Below are positions 50,196-58,774 of a stretch of DNA of 64,000 bases, one piece after another. The stretch comes from RPQJ01 sp963793005 (GTDB lineage Bacteria; Pseudomonadota; Gammaproteobacteria; Steroidobacterales; Steroidobacteraceae), in contig CAWBYP010000002.1 in NCBI GenBank assembly GCA_963793005.1, positions 682,001-746,000 on the forward strand, given 5' to 3'. Under the pieces are notes generated by a model that was not told where the DNA came from, searched no databases, and worked only from the letters and a program-made list of their open reading frames with translations. The position numbers were made by a program, and so were the translations under genes. How positions within the stretch are numbered: the stretch's first letter is position 1; each line of letters begins with the position of its first letter.

Positions 50196-51671
50196 TTGAA
50201 CAGACTGCCTGCACTCGGCTACATGGCCGCAGCCGCGGTCGCGCTTGCCGCGATCGTGGTGACGGTCCGCACAGTGGCTTTTGAGCCGCGGGCAGCGCTG
50301 GATTTCGAATCGGTCCAACTGGCCGAGGCACCGGGCGTCGACGTGGCGAAGGCCGCGCAACACCTCGCGGAGGCCATCAGGTTCCGCACCATCAGCCACC
50401 AGGACAGCGCCAGCAACGACTGGGCGGAATGGGAACGGCTCGACGACTGGCTCGAGGCCACCTACCCCGCCGCACACGTGGCGATGAGCCGCGAAATCTT
50501 CGCCGGCCACACGCTCGTCTACACCTGGCCCGGCACGGACACCACGCTCGCCCCAGTCGTGCTGCTGGCCCATCACGACGTGGTGCCGGTGACGCCGGGC
50601 ACCGAGGACGACTGGGCACATCCTCCGTTCGCAGGCGTCATTGCCGAGGACGCGGTCTGGGGGCGAGGCTCGGTGGACGACAAGGGCTCGCTGATTTGCA
50701 TCTTCGAGGCCATCGAGTCGCTGGTGGCTTCGGGTTTCGCGCCGCGACGCACGGTGATCCTGCTGAGCGGCCATGACGAGGAAGCCGGCGGCACGGGCGC
50801 GCATGCGGTGGCCGAAGCCTGGCGCGCACGCGGACTCGCGCCGCAGTTCGCGCTCGACGAGGGCCTCGCCATCGTGTCCGACCTGCCACTGGCGGGACGA
50901 CCCGTCGCGCTGGTCGGCATCGCCGAGAAGGGCTACGCGACGCTGCGTATCACCGCACCCGCAACGGGCGGCCACTCATCCGCGCCGCCCCGCGAGACCG
51001 GTGTCGAGGTGCTCGCGAAGGCAGTGCTCGCGGTCGCGTCGCGGCCGTTCCCGATGCAGTTCAGTGGCCCGGCGGCCGACATGATCAGCACGCTGGCGCC
51101 CGAGGCTGGCTTTGGCACGCGGGTGGCGGTGGCCAATACCTGGCTGTTCGAACCGCTGCTGATCGCCAGGATTGCAGCCACACCCGCCGGGGCCGCTTCG
51201 CTGCACACCACCATCGCGCCGACCATGCTGCGCGGCAGCCCGAAGGAGAACGTGCTGCCACAGGATGCGGCCGCGTGGATCAACTACCGGATCGCGCCGC
51301 AGAACACCGCGGCCGAAGTCATGGCGCGGGCGCGGACCGCCACGCGGCGCCTCAAGGTCGATCTTGCCTGGGACGGCCCGGCCTACGATCCCTCACCCGT
51401 GTCGTCGGCGGACTCGGACGCCTACCGCCTCATAGGAGCGCTTGCCTCCGGCGGCGGGCAGGTGCCCGTGGTGCCCGGCCTGGTCACCGCAACGACCGAC
51501 AGCCGTTATCTCGCCGGTGTCGCCCGGGACGTGTACCGCTTCCAGCCGATCGTCGCGTCGCTCCGCGACTTCGAGATGATTCACGGCACCAACGAGCACC
51601 TGACGCTGGACAACCTGCGCCGCATGACGGTCTTCTATTCGAGGCTGCTGGCGACCGCTGCGTCACGCTGA
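50196..51671 (+). CDS. M20-family metallopeptidase (carboxypeptidase S-like), membrane-anchored
   Basis: 491 residues from TTG 50196 (LNRLPALGYMAAAAVALAAI), preceded by GGGGA; the frame is open to 50061 but that part reads as non-coding. One N-terminal hydrophobic helix (about 9-26) acts as anchor or signal. Zinc ligands and catalytic residues: VVLLAHHDVVPV, WGRGSVDDKGSL, LSGHDEEAGG and the C-terminal IHGTNEH. A dimerisation domain lies between (KGYATLRITAPATGGHSS). Relatives cleave dipeptides or N-acyl amino acids in the periplasm. The substrate is unknown. Confidence 0.88.
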   Translation: MNRLPALGYMAAAAVALAAIVVTVRTVAFEPRAALDFESVQLAEAPGVDVAKAAQHLAEAIRFRTISHQDSASNDWAEWERLDDWLEATYPAAHVAMSREIFAGHTLVYTWPGTDTTLAPVVLLAHHDVVPVTPGTEDDWAHPPFAGVIAEDAVWGRGSVDDKGSLICIFEAIESLVASGFAPRRTVILLSGHDEEAGGTGAHAVAEAWRARGLAPQFALDEGLAIVSDLPLAGRPVALVGIAEKGYATLRITAPATGGHSSAPPRETGVEVLAKAVLAVASRPFPMQFSGPAADMISTLAPEAGFGTRVAVANTWLFEPLLIARIAATPAGAASLHTTIAPTMLRGSPKENVLPQDAAAWINYRIAPQNTAAEVMARARTATRRLKVDLAWDGPAYDPSPVSSADSDAYRLIGALASGGGQVPVVPGLVTATTDSRYLAGVARDVYRFQPIVASLRDFEMIHGTNEHLTLDNLRRMTVFYSRLLATAASR

Positions 51672-51687
51672 GAACCGGGCGCCGCAC

Positions 51688-53490
51688 TCAACCCAGTCTC
51701 ACGATGTCCTCCTGCCCGACCGATCGTTCGCGGTGCATGAGAATCCACTGCGCGTGCTCCTCGAGCGCCGCATCGCCCAGTGACTTGAGGATTCCACGAC
51801 GCGCGACGTCGTCGACCACCGAGTCGATGCGGCGCCGCGCATTGTGAAATATGCGACCCATGAACTCGTACTGCTTGATCAGTTCCGCCTCTGCAGTGCC
51901 CTTTGCGTACGACTGTCGGACGCCCACCGCCAGCAGCACGCAGCCCATCCCGTACACCAGCGGGTTCTGCACCTCGTCAGGCACTCCGGCACCGACGAAC
52001 ATCAGTACCGCCAGCGCCGCGGTACTGGCCCAGATTCCTCCGCGAGCGATCGAGTTGGTCGTCTCGCGCCGTCGCATGCGATCGGCAGCCCTGCGCCGGA
52101 AGTAGCCGAGTTGACCGGAGCGCTCGTCGCCGATCCACTCGTCGATCGCGAAGCGCAGGCCGGCCGGGTCCACGCCGCGCCGCGCGTCGTATTCGGTGCC
52201 CGCCACCCGCATTACATTCCTGATCCATCCGAGTTCCGGGTCCTGCATCTGCAGGAAATTGTCGTGCGCGAACTTGGTGAGGCTGCCGCTGGTCACGCCG
52301 GCCGCGGCCCAGTAGAACTGCACCCTCAAACCCTCGGCCAGCGTGCGGTAGTCGAGGTACTTGCGGTGCCATGCGCCACGACGTGACACGCGGTTGATGC
52401 CGCTCGCAGCCAGCATCAGCGCCAGCACCATGAACAGGAACAGCCGGGTCGAATAGAAATCCGTGTAGGAAATGTAGGCGAGTCCGGTCAGGAACACGCA
52501 GAGGTGACTCACCCGCAGCGTGAAGATGAAGCGCTTCTGGTAATGACCCGCGAGCCAGTCCGCGGCGCAGAACACGCGATTGATGTCGCTCAACCCAAGC
52601 GGCAGGCTCGGGACCTGCGCAGCGGTGAGCAGCGGATAAGACCCGCGCTCGATTTCGGGCGCGTGCCGTGCCGCGTCCACGCCGAACTCGCTCGCCCGCT
52701 CGAACACGCGCCGGTAGCGTGCCGGCATCTTGCTGGTGCGGGGTTCCTGCTCGTCGGTGGTGAACCACGACACCTCGAGGGGCTGCAGGCCCTCGGCCGG
52801 CGCGCCGTCCGGCCGGTCCCGGGAGCACACGACGTGATAGACGAGGTCGCTCTCGTCGTCGGTGAGCGCGAGGCGGCTCGCGGACGCAGGTGCACCATAG
52901 CCCGGCATGAAATCGTGGTGGTGGAAATGCACGACCTGGCTGGTACCGCCGATCCTGGGCGAAGCCTTGCCGTCCCACAGCGCCAGCAGGATGTGGCAGT
53001 GGGCACAGAGAAACACGCCGCACTGCGCGTACTGCGCCTCGCGATTTACCTGCGTCGCGCCGGCCGCCGGCCTGCCGGCGAGCGCGACCAGTGGAAGTTC
53101 GAATACGTCGGCCGCGGCGGCGCAGAGGCGACCGAACTCCGCACGCGATTCCGGCGCAGTGAAATCCTGCAGGTACTGCTCCCTCGGCATCGGCAGCACC
53201 GCAACCAGCGGAATGCCGATGTCGAGCGCCTCCTCCGCGACCAGCCGGTCCGCGCCCTCGGCCAGCGCCGACATCAGCACGATTGCCCGGTTGGGATACG
53301 CATCGCGCAGGCCATCGATGAGCGCACGGACGCGCGCGCGGATCCCGGGAACTTCCCCGGCGACAAGGTCGCGGTGACCGGTTACGGCCACGACCAGCGG
53401 CACCGCGAATTCCGCCCGCGCACCGACGCCCTGCGATCCCGACCAGGGATCGAAGTTGGTGGCGAGGGCCTGCCTGGGGGTCGGATTCAT
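51688..53490 (-). CDS. SLOG-like nucleotide-sensor domain fused to SLATT-like transmembrane domains
   Basis: 600 residues from ATG 53490. The N-terminal Rossmann-like domain (about 30-240) has VVAVTGHRDL (33-42) and SALAEGADRLVAEEAL (74-89), matching the SLOG superfamily of nucleotide-derivative binders. The C-terminal half has two helix pairs (about 320-365 and 480-528) separated by a soluble region. It ends LGDAALEEHAQWILMHRERS, the typical close of SLATT domains. SLATT proteins are predicted pore-forming effectors in bacterial immunity that act on signals sensed by SLOG or made by nucleotide synthases. No synthase adjoins. Divergent from the unknown gene at 53720; convergent with the M20 gene. 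Confidence 0.75.
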   Translation of the reverse strand: MNPTPRQALATNFDPWSGSQGVGARAEFAVPLVVAVTGHRDLVAGEVPGIRARVRALIDGLRDAYPNRAIVLMSALAEGADRLVAEEALDIGIPLVAVLPMPREQYLQDFTAPESRAEFGRLCAAAADVFELPLVALAGRPAAGATQVNREAQYAQCGVFLCAHCHILLALWDGKASPRIGGTSQVVHFHHHDFMPGYGAPASASRLALTDDESDLVYHVVCSRDRPDGAPAEGLQPLEVSWFTTDEQEPRTSKMPARYRRVFERASEFGVDAARHAPEIERGSYPLLTAAQVPSLPLGLSDINRVFCAADWLAGHYQKRFIFTLRVSHLCVFLTGLAYISYTDFYSTRLFLFMVLALMLAASGINRVSRRGAWHRKYLDYRTLAEGLRVQFYWAAAGVTSGSLTKFAHDNFLQMQDPELGWIRNVMRVAGTEYDARRGVDPAGLRFAIDEWIGDERSGQLGYFRRRAADRMRRRETTNSIARGGIWASTAALAVLMFVGAGVPDEVQNPLVYGMGCVLLAVGVRQSYAKGTAEAELIKQYEFMGRIFHNARRRIDSVVDDVARRGILKSLGDAALEEHAQWILMHRERSVGQEDIVRLG

Positions 53491-53719
53491 GGCGACGCGA
53501 CCATACTGTAACCCCACGGCTGTTGCACCTTCCCCCTGCGCAGCGACGACCGCGCGTGAGGCCCGGACCCCGCTGCACGGCAGGCAACAGCCCCACCGGA
53601 GTCCGTCGGAGCGGGAACTACGTCTCAGGCTCCGACGCCCGATGCCCGGGTGCGCGGCAGAGTCCAGGGCAGGCCTTACACTCCGGCCTGGCACCAGAGA
53701 TGGTGAACCCGGGCGGAAA

Positions 53720-54454
53720 ATGGGCGCTGCCGACAAGCGGATCGACGAGTTGCTGGATCGCTGGCTGGCGAGTGTCGAGTTGCACGCGCGTTACCTGGAA
53801 CTCGACGACGCGGCGTACGCGAAGGTACAGGACTGGCCGCGCCACCAGCGGCCGACCCGCTGGATCGTGGAACTCGCGCGATCGCGACTCGATGAATTGC
53901 GCCGGCAGGTCGCAGACCACCGGGCGAAGGGCGACTCGGCTTTTGCCGAGTCGCTTGAACTGATGAGCTTCATGACCACACTGGTCGGATCCGAGCACGT
54001 GGAACGGTTCATTCCGCAGGCGGCGGCGACATCCGGCGTGACGGCACAGGAGGCGGTCGCACCAACGGTTGAAACGCCACGGCCCGCCGTCGAAGCGACC
54101 GTCATCAGGGCACGCACGGCTAAGGTGCGTGCCGAACAGGCAACTGCGCCTTCACCGCCTGCAACGGCAAGCATTCCACCGCCAGATGCGCCTGTCGCAC
54201 AGGCGAGGGCAGCAGTTGCACGGGCTAAGTCGCCTGCCGCGCCGGCAAAGGCGGCCAGGACGCCCAGGCCCGACAAGACCGCCACAACGGTGATCGCCGA
54301 CGCCGCGCGCCTGCTGTCCTGGGGGCGCGAGTGGCCACAGCTTGCGAGCCTGATAGCCCGTCTCGCCGACCGACCGCCCGAACAGGAAGTCTGGGCCATA
54401 CTCCGCACTCATCGCGCGGCCATCCAGGCGAGGGCGCGCAGGATCCCGGACTGA
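53720..54454 (+). CDS. hypothetical protein with Ala/Pro linker between two helical domains
   Basis: 244 residues from ATG 53720; the frame is open to 53456 but similarity to coding sequence fades. I do not recognise a family. Residues 1-100 are predicted helical (RIDELLDRWLASVELHARYL, WIVELARSRLDELRRQVAD). Residues 110-190 are low-complexity, rich in Ala, Pro, Thr and Arg. The C-terminal 50 residues are again helical (LARLADRPPEQEVWAILRTH-like amphipathic). No signal peptide or membrane segment. It starts 229 bases from the divergent SLOG/SLATT gene and could share its control region. Confidence 0.65.
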   Translation: MGAADKRIDELLDRWLASVELHARYLELDDAAYAKVQDWPRHQRPTRWIVELARSRLDELRRQVADHRAKGDSAFAESLELMSFMTTLVGSEHVERFIPQAAATSGVTAQEAVAPTVETPRPAVEATVIRARTAKVRAEQATAPSPPATASIPPPDAPVAQARAAVARAKSPAAPAKAARTPRPDKTATTVIADAARLLSWGREWPQLASLIARLADRPPEQEVWAILRTHRAAIQARARRIPD

Positions 54455-54577
54455 TCGCGGATCGGTCCCGGACGGATGCAGCCGCCAGTTCGCTGCTCCG
54501 CGCGCCCTTGGCGGTGCCGCAGCGACTGAGGTAAGGTCCGCCACTCGCGCTGTGAACTACCGTCAACGGAGCCTGGA

Positions 54578-55051
54578 ATGTCCATACGAACCGCGATTCG
54601 CACCTTGATGCTGGCTGTCGCCGCCTCGATCGTACTGACGGGCGCGGCCCTGGCGGACGGCCCGCCGTCGAAGGCCGAGAAGGTCCTGGCCTATCGCAAG
54701 GCGCTCTACCAGGTCATCGTGTGGAACGTGGGCCCGATGGGCGCGATGGCCCAGGACAAGGTGCCGTTCAATGCGCCTGAGTTCGCATTGCGCGCCGGGC
54801 GCGTTGCGGAACTCACGCCGATGCTCGCCGAGTCATATCCAGCCGAGTCGAAAGGCGTCGCGAACTCGAAGTTGAATCCCGATATGTGGGCCAATCGCGC
54901 CGATTTCGACGCCAAGCTCAAGGACCTCGTAGACCGCAGCGCGGCACTGGCCGAGGTCGCAAAGACCGGCGATCCGGCAAAGACCAAGGCGGCATTCTTC
55001 AGCATGGCGGACGCGTGCAAGGCCTGCCACGACAAGTACAAGGAAGACTGA
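54578..55051 (+). CDS. cytochrome c' (class II c-type cytochrome)
   Basis: 157 residues: signal peptide (1-26, cut near ALA-DG), then a four-helix protein ending with the heme site CKACHDKYK close to the C-terminus, the class II arrangement. A Met/Lys-rich first helix includes YRKALYQVIVWNVGPMGAMA. Cytochromes c' bind NO or CO in the periplasm and may take part in NO tolerance. GGAG lies 6 bases before the ATG. The stop is one base from the stop of a convergent cytochrome b561 gene, a common pairing. Confidence 0.9.
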   Translation: MSIRTAIRTLMLAVAASIVLTGAALADGPPSKAEKVLAYRKALYQVIVWNVGPMGAMAQDKVPFNAPEFALRAGRVAELTPMLAESYPAESKGVANSKLNPDMWANRADFDAKLKDLVDRSAALAEVAKTGDPAKTKAAFFSMADACKACHDKYKED

Positions 55052-55052
55052 A

Positions 55053-55766
55053 TCAGTAGAGGGCGATGACCGAATCCGGCGCCGCCCGCACCGCGAGCGC
55101 CAGCGCGATCGCGAGTGTCGCGACGACGACGAGCGCGCGCAGCGTTCGCGAGCCTTCGATCGCATCGGCTGGCGCCACCTCCGACGCGGGCTTCTTCCCG
55201 GTAAACATGGCGCGGACCAGCGGCCGGCCGGCCACCCGGGCGTACCAGGCGATCGCGCACAGGTGCAGCACCACGAGGCCAAGCACCAGGTTCGAATTCG
55301 CCTCGTGCAGGCCGGTGATGCGATTGCTCGTGACAGGCGCAATCCAGCCGTAGAAAGGGCCGGCGCTCGCGATCTCGTCGTTGGCGAAGAGTCCCGTGGC
55401 CGCCTGGAAAAGCAGCGCTGCCAGCATCGCGAGCACGCTCAGCGCGCCGAGCGGATTGTGGCCCGGCGCGGCGCGGGGCGGTTGGCCACGAAAGAACGCG
55501 ACCAGCCGGGTCGGCCCGGGCACGAACGACGAAAACCGGGCGTGCCGCGTGCCTATGAATCCCCACGTGATCCGGAAGACGACCAGTACCAGCGTCGCAT
55601 AGCCCAGCCAGCGGTGCCAGGTAAACCAGCGCGTGCCCGCATAGTGCGTCGCCCAGGCGCCGGCCACGGTGAACACGAGCAGCCAGTGCGCAGCGCGCAG
55701 CGGAAAATCCCAGACCATTCGCGCTTCGGTCGATGCTGCGCCGGTCGCTCGTCCGTTCGTGCTCAT
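55053..55766 (-). CDS. cytochrome b561-type diheme membrane protein
   Basis: 237 residues with four core hydrophobic helices and a fifth at the C-terminus. Histidines typical of b-heme ligands occur in FPLRAAHWLLVFTVAGAW, YAGTRWFTWHRWLGYATLVL and LVLGLVVLHLCAIAWYARV. The family passes electrons from the quinone pool or other donors to periplasmic partners; the adjoining cytochrome c' is the obvious candidate (inference). The C-terminal cytosolic loop precedes a final helix (about 205-230). Confidence 0.88.
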   Translation of the reverse strand: MSTNGRATGAASTEARMVWDFPLRAAHWLLVFTVAGAWATHYAGTRWFTWHRWLGYATLVLVVFRITWGFIGTRHARFSSFVPGPTRLVAFFRGQPPRAAPGHNPLGALSVLAMLAALLFQAATGLFANDEIASAGPFYGWIAPVTSNRITGLHEANSNLVLGLVVLHLCAIAWYARVAGRPLVRAMFTGKKPASEVAPADAIEGSRTLRALVVVATLAIALALAVRAAPDSVIALY

Positions 55767-55978
55767 CCAGCCTCCATCACGCCCGCCTGCGGGCCAGGCA
55801 ATTCTAGCAATGCCAGGTGACTCGACTCGCCGGGTGCATTATTGTCGCTGCGCCCACAAGACCACGCTGGCACTAGTACCGCGATGCCGCAGCAGATTTC
55901 GGTTCCCCGCCAACGGGAATCACGCGCCCTGTTTCCACTCGTGCCGGACCCGGGCCTGGCCGGGCCGCGCAAACACTG

Positions 55979-56416
55979 ATGCCGGCCGGCCTGCTGCGAC
56001 GCTTGGGCGCGCTTGTCTACGACACACTGCTGCTGGTGGCCGTATTGATGATTGCAACGGCGCTCTTCCTGCCATTTACCGGTGGCGAGGCTATCACCAG
56101 CGCCGGCGGCTGGCCGCTCGAGTGGGCCTACCGAGGCGTGCTTGCAGGCCTTGTCGTGCTTTTCTACGGCTCATTCTGGACGCGCAGCGGACAGACGCTG
56201 GGACTCAAGTCCTGGCGGCTGCGGCTTGAACGTAACGATGGCGGACGCCTGACCTGGGCCGACACGCTGCGCCGACTGGCCGCCGCAATCGTGTCGCTGC
56301 TGCCGGCAGGACTCGGATGGCTGTGGATCGTCGTCGACCCCGGCAAGCGGGCGTGGCACGACCGCCTGTCGGGTACCCGCGTGGTCGTCGTGCCGAAGCC
56401 ATCGAGCCGCGACTGA
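55979..56416 (+). CDS. RDD-family membrane protein
   Basis: 145 residues with two N-terminal hydrophobic helices (about 16-36 and 52-68) and a third (about 100-118). It has the family pattern RLGALVYDTLLL, SGQTLGLKSWRLRLERNDGG, and the C-terminal DPGKRAWHDRLSGTRVV. RDD proteins are of uncertain function (some are Na+/Li+-H+ exchangers). Its ATG overlaps the stop of a 31-codon ORF by one base (TGATG). It is convergent with lptG. Confidence 0.88.
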   Translation: MPAGLLRRLGALVYDTLLLVAVLMIATALFLPFTGGEAITSAGGWPLEWAYRGVLAGLVVLFYGSFWTRSGQTLGLKSWRLRLERNDGGRLTWADTLRRLAAAIVSLLPAGLGWLWIVVDPGKRAWHDRLSGTRVVVVPKPSSRD

Positions 56417-56421
56417 CGCGC

Positions 56422-57489
56422 TCAGCGGGTACGGACCAGCATCGTGAGCGTCATCGCCGCGAGCAGCGCCGTCGGCAGCCACCCGGTCGCAAGCGGTGAC
56501 AGCCCCAGGATCTGCCCGCTGTTTTCCAGCGTCTGGCTCACCATGACGAAACCCGCCCCGATCAGGATGCCGACGATCATCTTCGCGCCCTGCCCCGTCG
56601 CGCGCAGCGGGCCGAGCGAGAACGGCAATGCCAGCATCAGCACCAGCATCAGCGCGACGTAGCGAGCCAACCTCGACCACAATGCCACCTCGAAACGCGC
56701 AGACTCCAGGTCATTGCGCTTCAGGTGCTCGACGTAGGCATTCAGGTCGCGCAGCCCCATCGCGTCCGGCTCGACCACCGCGAGCCCGAGGAAGTCAGGC
56801 GACAGCGTCGAACGAAAGTCCTCGGCCGCCGACGTCCTGGTCGCGGTACCGTATTCGGAGAAGCTCGTCTCCGCGTAATTCTCCAGCTGCCACCCCGATC
56901 CGCCGTCGACGCTCGCCGCATCCGCGCGACCGGCCTCGAGCAGCACGCGACCCGGCCCGAAGCGGAAAATCTGCACGCCGCCGAAGCGGGACTCGGTCGA
57001 CTGCTGCTCGACGCTGATGATCGTGCTGCCGTCACGCACCCACGCGCCGCGGTTGCCGGCGAAGCTGAACTCATTGTACTTGCTGAAAACCTTCACCTGC
57101 CGCGCGTACTTTTCCAGCGGCGGCGCAACGAATTCGCTCACGCCCGCCATCAGCACAGCAAGGATCAGGCCTGCGGCCGCGAGCCAGGTGCACATCTGCA
57201 GCGTCGTGATGCCCGAGGCACGCATCACGACCAGTTCGCTGCCTCGCGCCAGGTTACCCAGCCCGAGCAGTGAGCCGATCAGGGCAGCCACCGGCAACAG
57301 CTGCGTGGCGAAATTCGGCAGGTTGAAGAGCACGTAGGTCATCGCCTGTGTCGCCTGGTAGCTTCCGGTGCCGATGTCATCCTGTTCGTTGATGAACAGG
57401 AACAGCGCGCCGAGCACCAGCAGCACCGCGAGAACCAGCGCCGTGTACGCGAAGATCGTTCTCAGGATGTAGCGCGCGAGAATCGGCAC
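56422..57489 (-). CDS. lptG: LPS export ABC transporter permease LptG
   Basis: 355-residue inner-membrane permease of the LptB2FG complex, which extracts lipopolysaccharide and pushes it across the periplasm. Six transmembrane helices in two groups of three flank a periplasmic beta-jellyroll (about 125-265). It begins ILARYILRTIFAYTALVLAV, and ASGITTLQMCTW is the family coupling-helix region. It follows lptF by one base. Confidence 0.95.
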   Translation of the reverse strand: MPILARYILRTIFAYTALVLAVLLVLGALFLFINEQDDIGTGSYQATQAMTYVLFNLPNFATQLLPVAALIGSLLGLGNLARGSELVVMRASGITTLQMCTWLAAAGLILAVLMAGVSEFVAPPLEKYARQVKVFSKYNEFSFAGNRGAWVRDGSTIISVEQQSTESRFGGVQIFRFGPGRVLLEAGRADAASVDGGSGWQLENYAETSFSEYGTATRTSAAEDFRSTLSPDFLGLAVVEPDAMGLRDLNAYVEHLKRNDLESARFEVALWSRLARYVALMLVLMLALPFSLGPLRATGQGAKMIVGILIGAGFVMVSQTLENSGQILGLSPLATGWLPTALLAAMTLTMLVRTR

Positions 57490-57490
57490 C

Positions 57491-58585
57491 TCAGCCTCCC
57501 GACTTGCGAGCGCGGCGCAGCAGGGGCCCGAATCGCTCGTCCCTCCAGATCAGCAGGGCGGCGACCGCTACCGGTACGAGATGAACCCACCACATCCCGA
57601 GCGCGCCGCCCGGGCTTTCCTTCTCGATCCACACGCGGACCGCCGCGACCAGGTTCGAGTAGATGAAGTACGCGAGCACGGCAATACCCACCCGCGCAAA
57701 CCTTCCCTGTCGCGGGCGCAGCTTCGAGAGCGGCACGGCAAGCAACATCAGCGCGAGCGCCATCACCGGCACCGCGGTGCGCCATGCCAGTTCGGAGCGG
57801 TCAGCAGCGTCGCGCGAGCCGAACAGCGCGCTGGTCGGCTTGAGCCAGAGTTTCGCGGCCTTGGCCTTCACCTCGGGAAGGCGAACCGGTATGCCGTGCT
57901 CCTTGAACGTGACCACGCGCCATTCGGGTTCGCCCGGCACGCCCTCGTAGCGACGCCCGTCATGCAGCACGAAGAGTTGCTCGGCCTGGCCGGCGCCGCG
58001 TTGCTCGGCGCGCTCGGCGACAGCGATCTCGACCCGGTCCCCGACCCGCCGCTGTACGAACACGCCCTGCAGCTGTCCGTTCGGGTTCACCCGTTCGGCG
58101 TAGAAGACGATATCGCCGCCCGCGAAACTGCGGAAGCGGCCGGCCTCGAGCGAACCGAACTGCGCCGAGCGCAGTGCGTCCACCCTGATCTGCTGCGCGC
58201 GCATACCGGCCGCGGGCACCACACGGAACGACAGGACCGCGAGCGCCGCCACGACCAGCACCGTGAGCAGTGCGACCGGCCGGTAGATGCTGGCCGTGCC
58301 GATCCCGCACGCTGCCATCGCCGTCATCTCGCTCTCGTGATAGAGGCGCCCGAGGGCAAGCACGATGCCGAGGTACAGGCCGATGGGCACCAGCACGGTG
58401 AGCTGCTGCAGGGTCGTCAGTCCGATCAGGGCCAGCACTACCGATCCCGGAAATCCGCTCTGCACGGCCTGGCCCAGCACGCGCGCGAGCTGGTTCGACA
58501 GCAGGATGAGCAGCAGGACGCCGGTGACGGCGATGAACGTCAGGGTCACCTCACGCAGCAGGTAGCGGTCAAGCCGAGTCAGCAC
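57491..58585 (-). CDS. lptF: LPS export ABC transporter permease LptF
   Basis: 364-residue partner of LptG, starting at GTG 58585 (VLTRLDRYLLREVTLTFIAV); upstream in-frame sequence is non-conserved. LYHESEMTAMAACGIGTASIY is the conserved coupling region. The periplasmic jellyroll spans about 130-260 and six helices are visible. The operon lptF-lptG lies divergent to pepA, the usual gammaproteobacterial arrangement. The 189-base gap between lptF and pepA must hold both promoters. Confidence 0.95.
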   Translation of the reverse strand: MLTRLDRYLLREVTLTFIAVTGVLLLILLSNQLARVLGQAVQSGFPGSVVLALIGLTTLQQLTVLVPIGLYLGIVLALGRLYHESEMTAMAACGIGTASIYRPVALLTVLVVAALAVLSFRVVPAAGMRAQQIRVDALRSAQFGSLEAGRFRSFAGGDIVFYAERVNPNGQLQGVFVQRRVGDRVEIAVAERAEQRGAGQAEQLFVLHDGRRYEGVPGEPEWRVVTFKEHGIPVRLPEVKAKAAKLWLKPTSALFGSRDAADRSELAWRTAVPVMALALMLLAVPLSKLRPRQGRFARVGIAVLAYFIYSNLVAAVRVWIEKESPGGALGMWWVHLVPVAVAALLIWRDERFGPLLRRARKSGG

Positions 58586-58774
58586 AGGTCGCGGCTCCGG
58601 GCGGGAAACGGTAGACTCCGACGTCCGTCGGCGACGGGGCCGGCTCCCGCCGGGGACCCCGCGCAAGGCGGTGCACAGTCAAGTGTAGCGGTCGCGTGCT
58701 CCCGGCCACCAGCCGGAATCGCCGCGGGCGCCGCGATCGGCACGCAACTAAGGAAACCGAGGAAGGAACAAAGC

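Noticed and set aside
41988..56416. A recent mobile island integrated in tRNA-Glu
   Set aside because: No integrase, transposase, or repeated tRNA 3' end was seen, and base composition stays similar; kept only as a question in the findings.
57581..58774. Upstream extension of the pepA frame by almost 400 codons
   Set aside because: It is the antisense of lptF; PepA similarity and the ribosome-binding site begin at 58775.
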